Positions 33,965 to 46,002 of a stretch of DNA of 64,000 nt are shown here, in pieces (positions within the stretch are counted from its first letter, which is position 1; the number at the start of each line of letters is the position of its first letter). The notes beneath the pieces were generated by a model, which ran no database searches, was not told the origin of the DNA, and was given only the letters and a program-made list of their open reading frames with translations. The stretch is from Limnomonas spitsbergensis (lineage: Eukaryota; Chlorophyta; Chlorophyceae; Chlamydomonadales): NCBI GenBank assembly GCA_037349105.1, contig JAYJMM010000036.1, forward strand, positions 4,562,001 through 4,626,000, written 5' to 3'. The position numbers were made by a program, and so were the translations under genes.

Positions 33965-34675
33965 CCGATGCCAGCAGACGTCCGTCTGGAGACCAAGCCA
34001 CCCTTGTCACCTCGGCAGTGTGGCCAAAACAGCAGGCTGTCTGCAAGCAGGAGGGCAAAGGGAATTTCCATCTTGGGGGTAGAGGGCTAGGGGCCATGCG
34101 TGGGGGAGCTTTTAAGCAGCACTTTTTTAAGCAGGATGGTTCAAATGCAATTCATCTGCCCCACGGCCTAAGGCTGGCAGGTCTTGGTGCAGCGAGCCCT
34201 GCAGTCTGTGCTGCAGGTCGCAGGCCGGTCGATGTTTGGTCCCCATCGGTACACCAGTGGACAGCCAGCAGCCCCCCAAATATGCAGGACCGTATGGTCA
34301 GGTGGGTACATCCCAGGTGGGATGGAGTGTGAACGAGACAGATTGCAGTGTGAACAAAACAGAAGGCTGTCTGCATGAAGGAGAGCACAGGGAATAGCCA
34401 TGCATGTGTTAGAGTGCCCGGTGCCCGAGCTAGATCTGCATGCATGCAGTGTGTGTACTGTCAGAATGGTGGACATGCTATCCGGTTCGGTTGTTTTGGA
34501 ACCAAGCCATCTCGTTGCTTACCTGCCTCACGTGACCCGACGCCTTATCCAATTGCCAGACGCGCGCCGAGGTGTCATCCGATCCAGACGCGAAGATGTT
34601 GGGATCCGAGGGTGAGAAGCGCACATCGAATATTCGCATCGAGTGCCCGTACGCCTGATAGGTGGCCTCTGCCAT
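33965..34675 (-). pseudogene. Duplicated WD40 exons 1 and 2, unit B
   Basis: Exon 2 copy 33965-34040 and exon 1 copy 34523-34675 keep reading frame, ATG, donor and acceptor. Exon 1 differs from unit A by one visible residue change (QLDKASGHVRQ instead of [11 protein letters not shown]). There is no downstream exon within the unit. It could act only as an alternative 5' end of the WD40 gene, or be a dead copy. Confidence 0.8.
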
Positions 34676-35074
34676 GTCGAAGTGGTGATGCGAACAAGAG
34701 GTTCTGCTTGGCGATTGACGGTTTGGTTCAAATGGTTTTGCTGCCAAAATGTACTGCTGCCACTGTCGCTGTCTGGTAGATCTGGATCTCTGGTCTGCTG
34801 ACCAACATGATCTAGATTAGATGTTTCCGTCGACCCTTCACCATGATACAGGTTTTTGGCTCGTGAAGGGTTGATCCTGGATACACGCATCAAATACCAT
34901 TGCGTACCGGTTCTCTGGAAGCCTGCATCCAGCTGGAAATGTGCAGATAAGTCTCCCGGTAACAACTACCCCATATGTCAATGACATTACACCTCTAGGC
35001 CCTGCTCAAAAAGGCTCGGCCGCGTGGGCGCCCAACTGTCTCGTTGGAAGAAAAGAAACACCGGTCTACGGCGG

Positions 35075-36076
35075 CATAATGTGCGATTGCTTTTCGAATA
35101 CTTATCGCCTACACCCGACGTTGAGAACAATATAACCACATTGCTAATGCGCTGCTTTTAATCGAGGCCGCGCTTGCGGCGGAAGACTGCGTTGCAACCC
35201 AGGCCGTGCATGCCGAGCGTCGCCACTTGTTTCGGTATGTAGCATGGGTGGTTGGCCGGCGAGAGATGTCGTCGGCCCCCAATTCGCAGCGACTGCAATA
35301 ACTTTTCGAATACATATCGCCTACACCCGACGTTGAGTGCATTATAATCACATTGTCAATGCGCATCTTTTGATCGCCTGCCCGGTGCCTGCTGAGCGTC
35401 GTGAGCCGTCCAGGCCGGCATAGTAGGTTCTGTCGCGCGTTTTCTCTTTTTAAGGGATCTCCTTCATGGGAGACTGTAAAACAAGTGTGCCTAGAAAAAA
35501 AAGTGACTAAAAAAACAAAAAGAAAAGAGAAAAGACGGTCACCAAACCTACTATGCCGAAGCGACGGCTCACGACGCTCCGCAGGCACAGGCCAGGGGTG
35601 GGTTGCGACGTAGTGTTCTGCCGCAAGCGCGGCCTCGATCAAAAGAAGCGCATTAGCAATGCGATTCTATTGCACCCAACGTCGGCTGTAGGTGACATTA
35701 ATTCGAAAAGCTTTTGGGCCGCGCGGCGATGACACCTCTCGCCCGCCACCCACCCAAAGTAATCGTCCGTGACTAATGCCGTACTGGTGTCAGTCGCTTA
35801 CAGCCTAGCACTGACAATACTGATCAAGCGGAGGTCGCGAGTTCGATACCTGCCGGTGGCAGAAAAAGTTGTTGCAGACCGTGCGTTATCGCACTGACAC
35901 GCTGATGGTTGTTCGCACCCGAAAGAAAAACCCTGAAAAGAGCGAAGGGTTCAAGAAAAGAAAATACACCAAAAGAAACCCGGGTGAGGTGGCAAAGATC
36001 CCCACGATTGTTTCCATTTTTTTTTCTAGGCAAACTTTTTTTACAGTCTGACATAAAGGAGATCCCTAACAAAAAA
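35075..36076. repeat. Foldback arms and SINE-like element, unit B
   Basis: Simple form of the foldback: left arm about 35075-35490 and right arm about 35540-35760, around an A-rich centre. The plus-strand SINE-like copy follows (35786-36076). Long minus-strand frames here are repeat artefacts. Confidence 0.7.
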
Positions 36077-36420
36077 AAGCGCTCGCACGCGCCTGTTTGA
36101 TTTCACCTACGTGCTGCGCGGAAGGAAATTTAAATTATTTTCAGTGATGCGTGGCGTAATTATCTGCGGCGCGACGTTCAATTAAATTAAAATTTCGTTG
36201 CTGCGCCCCCTTTTTTTAATTCTTATGGCTGCGCGACGGAAACAAATCTTGTTTGGGAATGCGCAGACCCTAAGTGGTTCTACGGTATCAGTTCTCAACA
36301 GGGGTGCGCCGACCCAAATCCGGTCTTACGTTATTAGCCCCTCTCGACTACCGGGGTCTCGCACCTCTACCTCATGACAAAGTCAGTCACGCGGGTGCGA
36401 TGACCACATATTTAAAATCT

Positions 36421-36499
36421 GACGACGACGGGATTTGAACCCGCGCCTGTGAAGATTGGAGCCTTAATCCAACGCCTTAGACCGCTCGGCCACGTCGTC
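36421..36499 (-). tRNA. tRNA-Leu (AAG), unit B, intact
   Basis: Same 79-nt class II structure as the unit A copy, with every stem paired. The anticodon loop is TTAAGGC, so the standard T33 is present before anticodon AAG. A TTTT terminator follows at once. Of the three copies this is the one most likely to be functional. Confidence 0.9.
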
Positions 36500-38075
36500 A
36501 TATTCACTACACCTCATATTTTCATCAATTTGTGTCTCATGGAGACTTTACTCAGAAACAACCACAAACATGCTGCTTGCAATATACACCTTGTGTACAT
36601 CAGGTCAGCTGTACGATCCCAGCCCGACCAGGCGAGCCCAGAGAGGGCGAGCCAAAGCGACCACATGAAGACACTTGAAGTGGATGCTTGATCAATGACA
36701 TGCAGGGTGGAAGCGATCCTTGCACCATGGCGCAAAGCTGTGCATGCTGACATGCCTTTGCCTTTCACTCCCCTTATAAGTTATAACCTTATTGCCCAAC
36801 CCTCCTGACTTGACTGCCTCTGAAGCGGCAGTGCAAATTATCACCAGACGGATTGCATGGGCCGAAGCAGCCAGCGGCTGTTATTTGTGGAATTGTGGGC
36901 CATAGTGGCAGCACACCGGAGGCAGGTGGGACCGGACGGAGGCGTCTCGCTACCATTAATTGACGTAGATTTCGCTCACAATTAATTAATTATCGGCCTG
37001 CGCGGACATGGCTGTGCGCTAATAAGAATTCACAAAACGCTGATGCGCGGAGTGTCAGTCAGGTGCCCAAACAACTGTTGGGGGAGGGGTGCGCGCCTCG
37101 GTGCGCGCTGCGAATTAAGGCAGTATATATATAGCAAGTATAAAAACCGCGCGCTAGCGCGCGACTGTTTGATCTGACATCCGTCGAGTGATCCATACGC
37201 CAGTCCCCGTAGTGAAGATCGATCCTGGAGGCAGATACGGGTGCTGACGACTGCTGACGTTACGGCGCCCCAACAGCCATACGTTTCCTGAGGCCAGGAA
37301 GCGGCGGAGGGGGATGATGACGACAATGCTGAGTACTGCTGACCGTGAACTATCATTGCTAGCATCAAACGAGGGTTTTGAATGAGCTTACTGTACTGGC
37401 CAAAAGTACTGCGCGGAAGAAAATTTAAATTATTTTCAGTGATGCACGGCGTAAAATTAAATTACCTACGGCGCGACCTTCAATTAAATTAAAATTTCGT
37501 CGCTGCGCCCCCTTTTTTTAATTCTTTTGGCTGCGCGACGGAAACAAATCTTGTTTGGGGATGCGCAGACCCTAAGTGGTTCTACGGTATCAGCGTCAAA
37601 TCCGGTCTTACGTGATTAGCCCCTCTCGACTACCGGGGTCTCGCACCTCCACCTCATGACAAGGTCAATCACTCGGTACACCTTGTGCATAGCAGGTCAG
37701 CAGTACGATCCCAGCCCGACCAGGCGAGCCCCGAGAGTCCTTGGAATCATTGAGGTCTTTCCATTAATTTAAGAGCGAGACTTGCCCCTCCACACCCTCG
37801 ACCAGGCCAACTTCCAGACTCGTGACACGTCCAAATCGGCAGCATTAGGCATTTGAAATATCTGTAATATCATATATATAGGATTGGTGTACCTCTATTA
37901 GAGCGCAGCATCGATTTGAACAGGGCCGACGAGCTCCAGGATGGGCACCAGGATGTCTGGCGGAAGAGTCGTTTGGGCGCATGGGCGCTGAAGTGCATGT
38001 TTGCATGCCCACGCATGCGTGCATGGACGCACAGGCCTGCATCGATACATGCACGCAGGTGTGCGGAGTTCTCAC

Positions 38076-38786
38076 CCGATGCCAGCAGACGTCCGTCTGG
38101 AGACCAAGCCACCCTTGTCACCTCGGCAGTGTGGCCAAAACAGCAGGCTGTCTGCAAGCAGGAGGGCAAAGGGAATTTCCATCTTGGGGGTAGAGGGCTA
38201 GGGGCCATGCGTGGGGGAGCTTTTAAGCAGCACTTTTTTAAGCAGGATGGTTCAAATGCAATTCATCTGCCCCACGGCCTAAGGCTGGCAGGTCTTGGTG
38301 CAGCGAGCCCTGCAGTCTGTGCTGCAGGTCGCAGGCCGGTCGATGTTTGGTCCCCATCGGTACACCAGTGGACAGCCAGCAGCCCCCCAAATATGCAGGA
38401 CCGTATGGTCAGGTGGGTACATCCCAGGTGGGATGGAGTGTGAACGAGACAGATTGCAGTGTGAACAAAACAGAAGGCTGTCTGCATGAAGGAGAGCACA
38501 GGGAATAGCCATGCATGTGTTAGAGTGCCCGGTGCCCGAGCTAGATCTGCATGCATGCAGTGTGTGTACTGTCAGAATGGTGGACATGCTATCCGGTTCG
38601 GTTGTTTTGGAACCAAGCCATCTCGTTGCTTACCTGCCTCACGTGACCCGACGCCTTATCCAATTGCCAGACGCGCGCCGAGGTGTCATCCGATCCAGAC
38701 GCGAAGATGTTGGGATCCGAGGGTGAGAAGCGCACATCGAATATTCGCATCGAGTGCCCGTACGCCTGATAGGTGGCCTCTGCCAT
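38076..38786 (-). pseudogene. Duplicated WD40 exons 1 and 2, unit C
   Basis: Exon 2 copy 38076-38151 and exon 1 copy 38634-38786, at exactly 4111 bp from unit B and with the same Lys substitution. Splice borders and frame are intact. The next downstream exon lies only in unit A, so any transcript from here would have to pass through units B and A. Confidence 0.8.
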
Positions 38787-39081
38787 GTCGAAGTGGTGAT
38801 GCGAACAAGAGGTTCTGCTTGGCGATTGACGGTTTGGTTCAAATGGTTTTGCCGCCAAAATGTACTGCTGCCACTGTCGCTGTCTGGTAGATCTGGATCT
38901 CTGGTCTGCTGACCAACAGGATCTAGATTAGATGTTTCCGTCGACCCTTCACCATGATACAGGTTTTTGGCTCGTGAAGGGTTGATCCTGGATACACGCA
39001 TCAAATACCATTGCGTACCGGTTCTCTGGAAGCCTGCATCCAGCTGGAAATGTGCAGATAAGTCTCCCGGTAACAACTACC

Positions 39082-39660
39082 CCATATGTCAATGACATTA
39101 CAACTCTAGGCCCCGCTCAAAAAGGCTCGGCCGCGTGGGCGCCCAACTGTCTCGTTGGAAGAAAAGAAACTTGTGAGGGAAAGAAGGAGAAGAAAACAAA
39201 GGAAAGAACTACCCCCCCCCCAAAGGAAAAGGCAGCCCGAAGTAAACCTTGCCCCTCTCAAGCCTATTCCCCAAGAAGGCAAAGAAAAACAACAAAACTA
39301 GGCCTCAACAAAGCGAACGACGTCCTCAGCAAAAGTCAGAGCCTCCCATCCAAGCCTGCCCTGGTACAACTGTTGAAAGTCTGTGGCACCTTCCAGGGGG
39401 CCTGCCCAACCTTTCTCCCTAAGCCTCTCCTTCACGCTAGGGCACTGGAAGCAGACATGCAGCACATACTCCACATGCTCGCCATCTCCCCTTGCCCAAC
39501 ACCATTGGCAGCACCGTCCGTCACGCTGCTGACCGCTGCGCCGTCCTCGAGTGTCAGCTGTGCTGACGGCGCCGAGCCGCAGCCTTAAGTTCGTGCGCAC
39601 GCAAGCACACTCTCTTTGACTGGTGCGGCCCATGGCCTGCGCCACGGCACCCGCCGTAGA
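39082..39660 (-). mobile_element. LINE 3' fragment with reverse transcriptase C-terminus
   Basis: Minus-strand frame 39298-39645 reads RECACVRTNLRLRLGAV, then a zinc motif CCQWC...EHVEYVLHVC, then CPSVKERLREK and a stop. This is the arrangement typical of the C-terminal cysteine-rich end of L1-type non-LTR retrotransposon proteins (Cys-x2-Cys, His, Cys). A short 3' UTR with a run of Gs follows, then the common tail to 39082. The RT and endonuclease domains are absent, so the element is 5'-truncated and dead. Confidence 0.7.
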
Positions 39661-40874
39661 CTGAAACCAGGTGCGGTAGGCCGCCGTAGACCGGTGTTTC
39701 TTTTATTCCAACGAGACAGTCGGGCGCCCACGCGGCCGAGCCTTTTTGAGCAGGGCCCAGAGGTGTAATGTCATTGAGACACGCCTTCCCTTAACCTGGG
39801 GCCTAACCCTCCCAACTCGGACTTGAATGCCTCCCCAATCCCGCAAGCAATGACACTCCATCATTTTGCGGGAACCTGTCACATGCATCAAGTATGATGC
39901 ACAGTAGGAATGTTAATCCTTTACAATCTTGGGTATGCTTGCCTTGCTTGGGCTCTATCAGAGTCGGCAAATTGCATCGCTCACATAACGGCACACCTAC
40001 CTTGGCAGGCTTGAGGTACCGTAAACGCCTAAGACTTCGTTCAAAATAAATTGATGATTGGGGTGTCATAATTTAAAAATCGTCGTTGCGTGGAGTGTCA
40101 GCGGCGATTTTTTAAATATCGTCCCTGATCTGTCATTATCGTACCAGATGCGCGGCCGTTTTAAAACTTTTTTTGGCTCCGCAACGAAAATGTAAAATAA
40201 ATTTTGGGGGGTGCGCGGACCCTATCCCGTTTTACGGTATCGTATAATGGGTTTGACTCTGCTATTACTCAATTCATTATCGTTGGGTTGCGCGGAGTCG
40301 ATGCGCGACAGAACAATATTCGACAACTACTTTTGGGGTGCGCATAGTAGTATTCCTGGCACAAAATATCAATAACAATGTTGATCTGTGCTAGCGCGGA
40401 GTAGGGTACTTTTTGCCTGGGCGACGAATATGAAATACCGTAGAACCTCCTAGACTTTACTCGTAATTAATTAATCATTGGGGTGCGCGGACAGGGCTGC
40501 GCGCTAATATTAAATTAAAAACCGCCGGTGAGTGGAGTGTCAGTCAGGTGCCCAAACAACTATTTTTAGGAGTGCGCGCTACGAATTAAAAACTGCAACA
40601 AAAAGGGTGGGGATCTTTGCCACCTTCCCCGGGTTTCTTTTTGTGTCTTTTCTTTTTCTTGAACCCTTCGCACTTTTAAGGGTTGAACAACCATCGACGT
40701 GTCAGTGCAAAAACGCACGGTCTGCAATAACTATTTCTGCGACCAGCAGGTATCGAACTCTCGACCTTCGCTTGGTCAGTCTCGTCTGTGCGAGGCCATT
40801 CCCGACTGACACCTGTACGGCATTACTCATGGGCAGTTAGTTTGCGTGGGTGGACGGTGAGCGACGTTATCGCG
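39661..40874. other. Insert in unit C: inverted LINE tail and mixed repeats
   Basis: 39688-39779 is the LINE-type tail in plus orientation, inverted relative to 39082-39168, with GTTTCTTTTATTCCAACGAG. 40085-40560 is AT-rich with GTGCGCGGA-type repeat motifs like those at 32.9 and 46.7 kb. 40605-40830 is a SINE-like copy on the minus strand. No gene is recognised. Confidence 0.6.
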
Positions 40875-42214
40875 GCGCAGCGCATAATGTGCGATTGCTT
40901 TTCGAATACTTATCGCCAACACCCGACGTTGAGAACAATATAACCACATTGCTAATGCGCTGCTTTTAATCGAGGCCGCGCTTGCGGCGGAAGACTGCGT
41001 TGCAACCCAGGCCGTGCATGCCGAGCGTCGCCACTTGTTTCGGTATGTAGCATGGGTTGGCCGGCGAGAGATGTCGTCGGCCCCCAATTCGCAGCGACTG
41101 CAATAACTTTTCGAATACATATCGCCTACACCCGACGCTGAGTGCATTATAATCACATTGTCAATGCGCATCTTTTGATCGCCTGCTCGGTGCCTGCTGA
41201 GCGTCGTGAGCCGACCAGGCCGGCATAGTAGGTTCTGTCGCGCGTTTTCTCTTTTTAGGGATCTCCTTTATGGGAGACTGTAAAACAAGTGTGCCTAGAA
41301 AAAAAAAGTGACTAAAAAAAAAAAGCAAAGACGGTCACCAAACCTACTATGCCGTCGCGACGGCTGACGGCGCTCCGCAGGCACAGGCCAGGGGTTGGTT
41401 GCCACGAAGTGTTCTGCCGCCAGCGCGGCCTCGATCAAAAGAAGCGCACTAGCAATGCGATTATATTGCTCTCAACGTCGGCTGTAGGTAATATTTATTC
41501 GGAAAGCTTTTGGGCCGCGCGTCGATGACACCTCTCGCCCGCCACCCACCCGACGTAATCGTCTGTGACTAATGCCGTACTGGTGGCAGTCGCTTACAGC
41601 CTAGCACTGACGATACTGATCAAGCGGAGGTCGCGAGTTCGACACCTGCCGGTGGCAGAAAAATTGTTGCATACCGTGCGTTATCGCACTGACACGCCGA
41701 TGGTTGTTCGCACCCGAAAGAAAATACCCTGAAAAAGAGCGAAGGGTTCAAGAAAAGTAAAGACACCAAAAGAAACCCGGGGAAGGTGGGAAAGATCCCC
41801 ACGTTTTTTCCCCATTTTTTTTCTAGGCAAACTTTTTTTACAGTCTCACATAAAGGAGATCCCTAACAAAAAAAAGCGCTCGCACGCGACTGTTTGATTT
41901 CACCTACGTGCTGCGCGGAAGGAAATTTTCAGTGATGCGCGGCGTAAAATTAAATTATCAGCGGCGCGACATTCAATTAAATTAAAATTTCGTTGCTGCG
42001 CCCCCTTTTTTAATTCTTTTGGCTGCGCGACGGAAACAAATCTTGTTTGGGAATGCGCAGACCCTAAGTGGTTCTACGGTATCAGTTCTCAACAGGGGTG
42101 CGCCGACCCAAATCCGGTCTTACGTGATTAGCCCCTCTCGACTACCGGGGTCTCGCACCTCTACCACATGGCAAAGTCAGTCACGCGGGTGCGATGACCA
42201 CGTGTTTAAAATCT

Positions 42215-42282
42215 GACGACGACGGGATTTGAACCCGCGCCTGTGAAGATTGGAGCCTTATTCCAACGCCTTAGACCACTTT
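42215..42282 (-). pseudogene. Truncated tRNA-Leu (AAG), unit C
   Basis: The 3' two thirds of the tRNA match the other copies, with anticodon loop ATAAGGC. The 5' acceptor strand and part of the D-arm are replaced by unrelated sequence (CCACTTTACC instead of CCGCTCGGCC). It cannot form an acceptor stem. Confidence 0.85.
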
Positions 42283-43727
42283 ACCTCAAATTTTCATCAA
42301 TATGTGTCTCATGGAGACTTTACTCAGAAACAACCACAAACATGCTGCTTGCAATATACACCTTGTGTACATCAGGGCAGCTGTACGATCCCAGCCCGAC
42401 CAGGCGAGCCCAGAGAGGGCGAGCCAAAGCGACCACATGAAGACACTTGAAGTGGATGCTTGATCAATGACATGCAGGGTGGAAGCGATCCTTGCACCAT
42501 GGCGCAAAGCTGTGCATGCTGACATGCCTTTGCCTTTCACTCCCCTTATAACCTTATTGCCCAACCCTCCTGACTTGACTGCCTCTGAAGCGGCAGTGCA
42601 AATTATCACCAGACGGATTGCATGGGCCGAAGCAGCCAGCGGCTGTTATTTGTGGAATTGTGGGCCATAGTGGCAGCACACCGGAGGCAGGTGGGACCGG
42701 ACGGAGGCGTCTCGCTACCGTTAATTGACGTAGAATTCGCTCACAATTAATTAATTATCGGCCTGCGCGGACATGGCTGTGCGCTAATAAGAATTCACAT
42801 GGCTGTGCGCTAATAAGAATTCACAAAACGCTGATGCGCGGAGTGTCAGTCAGGTGCCCAAACAACTGTTGGGGGGGGGTGCGCGCCTCGGTGCGCGCTG
42901 CGAATTAAGGCAGTATATATATAGCAAGTACAAAAACCGCGCGCTAGCGCGCGACTGTTTGATCTGACATCCGTCGAGTGATCCATATGCCAGTCCCCGT
43001 AGTGAAGATCGATCCTGGAGGCAGATACGGGTGCTGACGACTGCTGACGTTACGGCGCCCCAACAGCCATACGTTTCCTGAGGCCAGGAAGCGGCGGAGG
43101 AGGATGATGACGACAATGCTGAGTACTGCTGACCGTGAACTATCATTGCTAGCATCAAACGAGGGTTTTGAATGAGCTTACTGTACTGGCCAAAAGTACT
43201 GCGCGGAAGAAATTTTAAATTATTTTCAGTGATGCGCGGCGTAAAATTAAATTACCTGCGGCGCGACGTTCAATTAAATTAAAATTTCGTTGCTGCGCCC
43301 CCTTTTTTTAATTCTTTTGGCTGCGCGACGGAAACAAATCTTGTTTGGGGATGCGCAGACCCTTAGTGGTTCTACGGTATCAGCGTCGAATCCGGTCTTA
43401 CGTGATTAGCCCCTCTCGACTACCGGGGTCTCGCACCTCCACCTCATGACAAGGTCAATCACTCGGTACACCTTGTGCATAGCAGGTCAGCAGTACGATC
43501 CCAGCCCGACCAGGCGAGCCCCGAGAGTCCTTGGAATCATTGAGGTCTTTCCATTAATTTAAGAGCGAGACTTGCCCCTCCACACCCTCGACCAGGCCAA
43601 CTTCCAGACTCGTGACACGTCCAAATCGGCAGCATTAGGCATTTGAAATATCTGTAATATCATATATATAGGATTGGTGTACCTCTATTAGAGCGCAGCA
43701 TCGATTTGAACAGGGCCGACGAGCTCC

Positions 43728-44371
43728 CCGGTCTGAGAACTGAATGAAGAAGGCTGTCGCAGCTTTTCACATGACTTTAAAGGTATGTATGAAACTATGC
43801 ATGAAGCGCGTCTTTGCCCATCCTGTGTGCTGCTCGTGCCGACCTCAATGGTTGTCGACTGCTGCTGATGTGCTGGTTTCACTGTTTTCCCCAACCTATT
43901 ATACATCAGAAACTTACTAGCAAATAGGGAGCATTAGTAGTGAATCAGGTGCAGTAGCGGTGTATCAGCTAGCTTCCTTAATCTGTACTAGGATGGCAGG
44001 AACCGCAGCAGCCTGGTACCGGTCATCTCCTCTCTCATCAAACATTAATCAGTACAAGATCTTGACATGGCAAGCTATGAAGTCTGCATCATCTTAGGAA
44101 CAACTCTGTGATACAGTGCTTTGTGTCTATGTCCCATGCCGGATACGTCTGATCATGGCACGTGCATGCCGAGGTCTGGATGAAGCAAAGTCCATGTTGA
44201 GTTGAAGCATGCACGCGCCTGCCACCTAGCACACGGCTCACTTAGCCTGCTGCGTCTTTCATCGCTTAGCACCCTTCTTGGCGCCCGTCGTCATTTCCAT
44301 GAACTTAGAATAGCTCATTCCTGGGCACTCGGTGCCATCTGCCCACGCATGCGGCAAAACCCCGAGCATGG
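43728..44371. other. Unique sequence beyond the duplication, no gene seen
   Basis: Single-copy DNA between the end of unit C and the 3' part of the next minus-strand gene. There are no repeats and no convincing frames. Confidence 0.4.
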
Positions 44372-46002
44372 TCACGTGGGACGGTCCGAGGTGTACTTCT
44401 GCTTGTTCGCCGCCTGGCAAAATGCTGAGAATTTGCCAGCATGCGGCTCCCCCGCCTCATCCACCCACTGAATGTAGCTCTTGCTGACCGCATCAAACTG
44501 ACTAATCAGGAAGGAGCCCTCAAGGAGGGACCCCGTCAGGACAGAACTATGTCCTATTTTGCATGCCACGGGAATCGTGCGCCCCTGGGCTGCCAGCTCC
44601 TGCCCAGTGTTTGCTGGTGGACAGGCTGCATCAGCAGCTGCCGGGGCGAGGACGCCCTCGCCCGCTGCTCGGCGGGGCGAGGATGCCCTCGCCCGCTGCT
44701 CGGCGGTGTCGCTTTGGCGCTAGGGGGGCGGCCACTGCCTCTGCCCCACTAGCAGCAGGGTGCGCAGCTACTACAGCCTCGCCGGGTGCTGCGGCCACAT
44801 TCAGCTGTGCATGTTCATCGACACCTGGGGCTGCCAGGGCTGCAGCAACAGGCGACGATGGTGGCCTGGAGCAGGCGACTGCTGTGCTGATTGCCATCAG
44901 CTAGCTCCTGCAGCTTCTTGGCTGCTTTCCGTGCATTTGTCAAGCCGTATGGCATGATCGCAGAAGTGCTGGATTGAGGCAGGGCAAAGCCGGCCAAAGG
45001 TCTGGTGAGCTGGTCGGTGCCTCTTGGCCCAGCACATCAGATAGTCAGGACTGGGACGATGAGGTTCATCCGCAAGTTTGAGATTTTCAGCTTTTCTTGG
45101 TGCGAGCTGTGCGCACCCTCTCCCATGGGCCCACGTAGCATGCGGTACTTGGCATGGCTAATCTTTACCAGAACAGAGTACCAGAACTGCACCTCGGTGT
45201 CTGAAAACTCAAAATGGTTTGAGCTTTTGACATGGCCCAAGTTCCGTGCGATGCTGGCTAGGCTGTTGGCTGTAAGACTGGGCACCTTCATGTTCCCCTC
45301 ATTCACAGATGTTGCAAGCCTATGGAGGACAGACGGGCCCAGATTATCTGCACTGAATAACTCCCCTGCACTCCTGATGCTGATCTTCAAGTCCTCTGCT
45401 GCTGTTCGCAGGGCCTCTGATCTGCAGAGCTTCTTCTTTACCAGCTGCTCGTTCAGCATGGCACGGCGCATTTTACTCCGATGAACGAGCACGAGCCGGG
45501 TGTGGGAGGCACTCAGCTGCTGGTTGGATCGCCGCATCTTCTTTAGTTCTTTGGCCATGCCCTGCATGACGCCCAGCAGCTGCTTGGGTTTCTGCTTCAC
45601 CATTTTGCTGAAGCGACTTCCCTTCCCGCGAACGCCCACGGACGCTGGCGCTTGTGGAACGGTTGGTGTGAGCTGATTGCTGGCATACCGAGGGGGGAGG
45701 GAGGTCTCAAGCTGTTGAACTGCTGGGCTGTCAACGTCCATGGGCTGGTGCCCCGTGGTTGCAGGCTGGACTCTGGCTGGGCTGGGCTGTGGATGTGCTG
45801 CAACATCTAGGCTCGGAGCTTGCTTGGCTGATTTCTGACTTGTTTTGAAGCACCTCAAGTAGTGCGGAACGCACATGAGTGCTTCCGTCACATCGTGGCT
45901 GAAATTTCCAGCCTTGAGGATGTTTATGTCATTAGTCCTACGCCATTGATCCTTGTATATTTTTGTCTTGCAGCCAGGGAACTGGCATGTGCACCGGTCC
46001 AT
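44372..46002 (-). CDS. Zinc-motif protein, probably transposon-derived (THAP / P-element-like features)
   Basis: The main open frame is 45037-46002 (321 codons) starting MDRCTCQFPGCKTKIYKDQW. The Cys residues at its start and the later CVPHYLRC give a Cys...Cys-x2-His pattern loosely like a THAP zinc domain. A helical segment (KMVKQKPKQLLGVMQGMAKE and onwards) follows, then HFEFSDTEVQFWYSVLVKIS before MLRGPMGEG. That last part resembles the region after the THAP domain in P-element/THAP9-type transposases. Further protein-like text lies downstream on the same strand: LTNARKAAKKLQELADGNQH near 44900, and at 44372-44620 an ACKIGHSSVLTGSLLEGSF segment through IQWVDEAGEPHAGKFSAFC. Intron borders between them are not settled. 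No catalytic acidic triad can be assigned, so the transposase idea is tentative. Confidence 0.45.
44640..44705. repeat. Two-copy GC-rich direct repeat
   Basis: GGGGCGAGGACGCCCTCGCC and CGCTGCTCGGC follow each other twice, with GGATGCCC in the second copy. Each contains a hairpin (GGCGAGG...CCTCGCC). It probably lies in an intron of the minus-strand gene. Confidence 0.7.

Larger units (their letters stand above)
28971..43727. repeat. Three-unit tandem segmental duplication
   Basis: Unit A is 28971-33829 (4859 bp), unit B 33830-37940 (4111 bp) and unit C 37941-43727. Units B and C align at a constant offset of 4111 bp up to about 39168, with very few differences. A carries about 750 bp extra in its foldback region (compare 30640-31420 with 35490-35540). 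C is interrupted by about 1.7 kb at 39169-40874. A to B and B to C join at the same text (GACGAGCTCCAGGATGGGCA). C ends in the same GACGAGCTCC and then passes into unique sequence at 43728. The similarity of B and C suggests a recent origin by unequal exchange. Confidence 0.93.
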
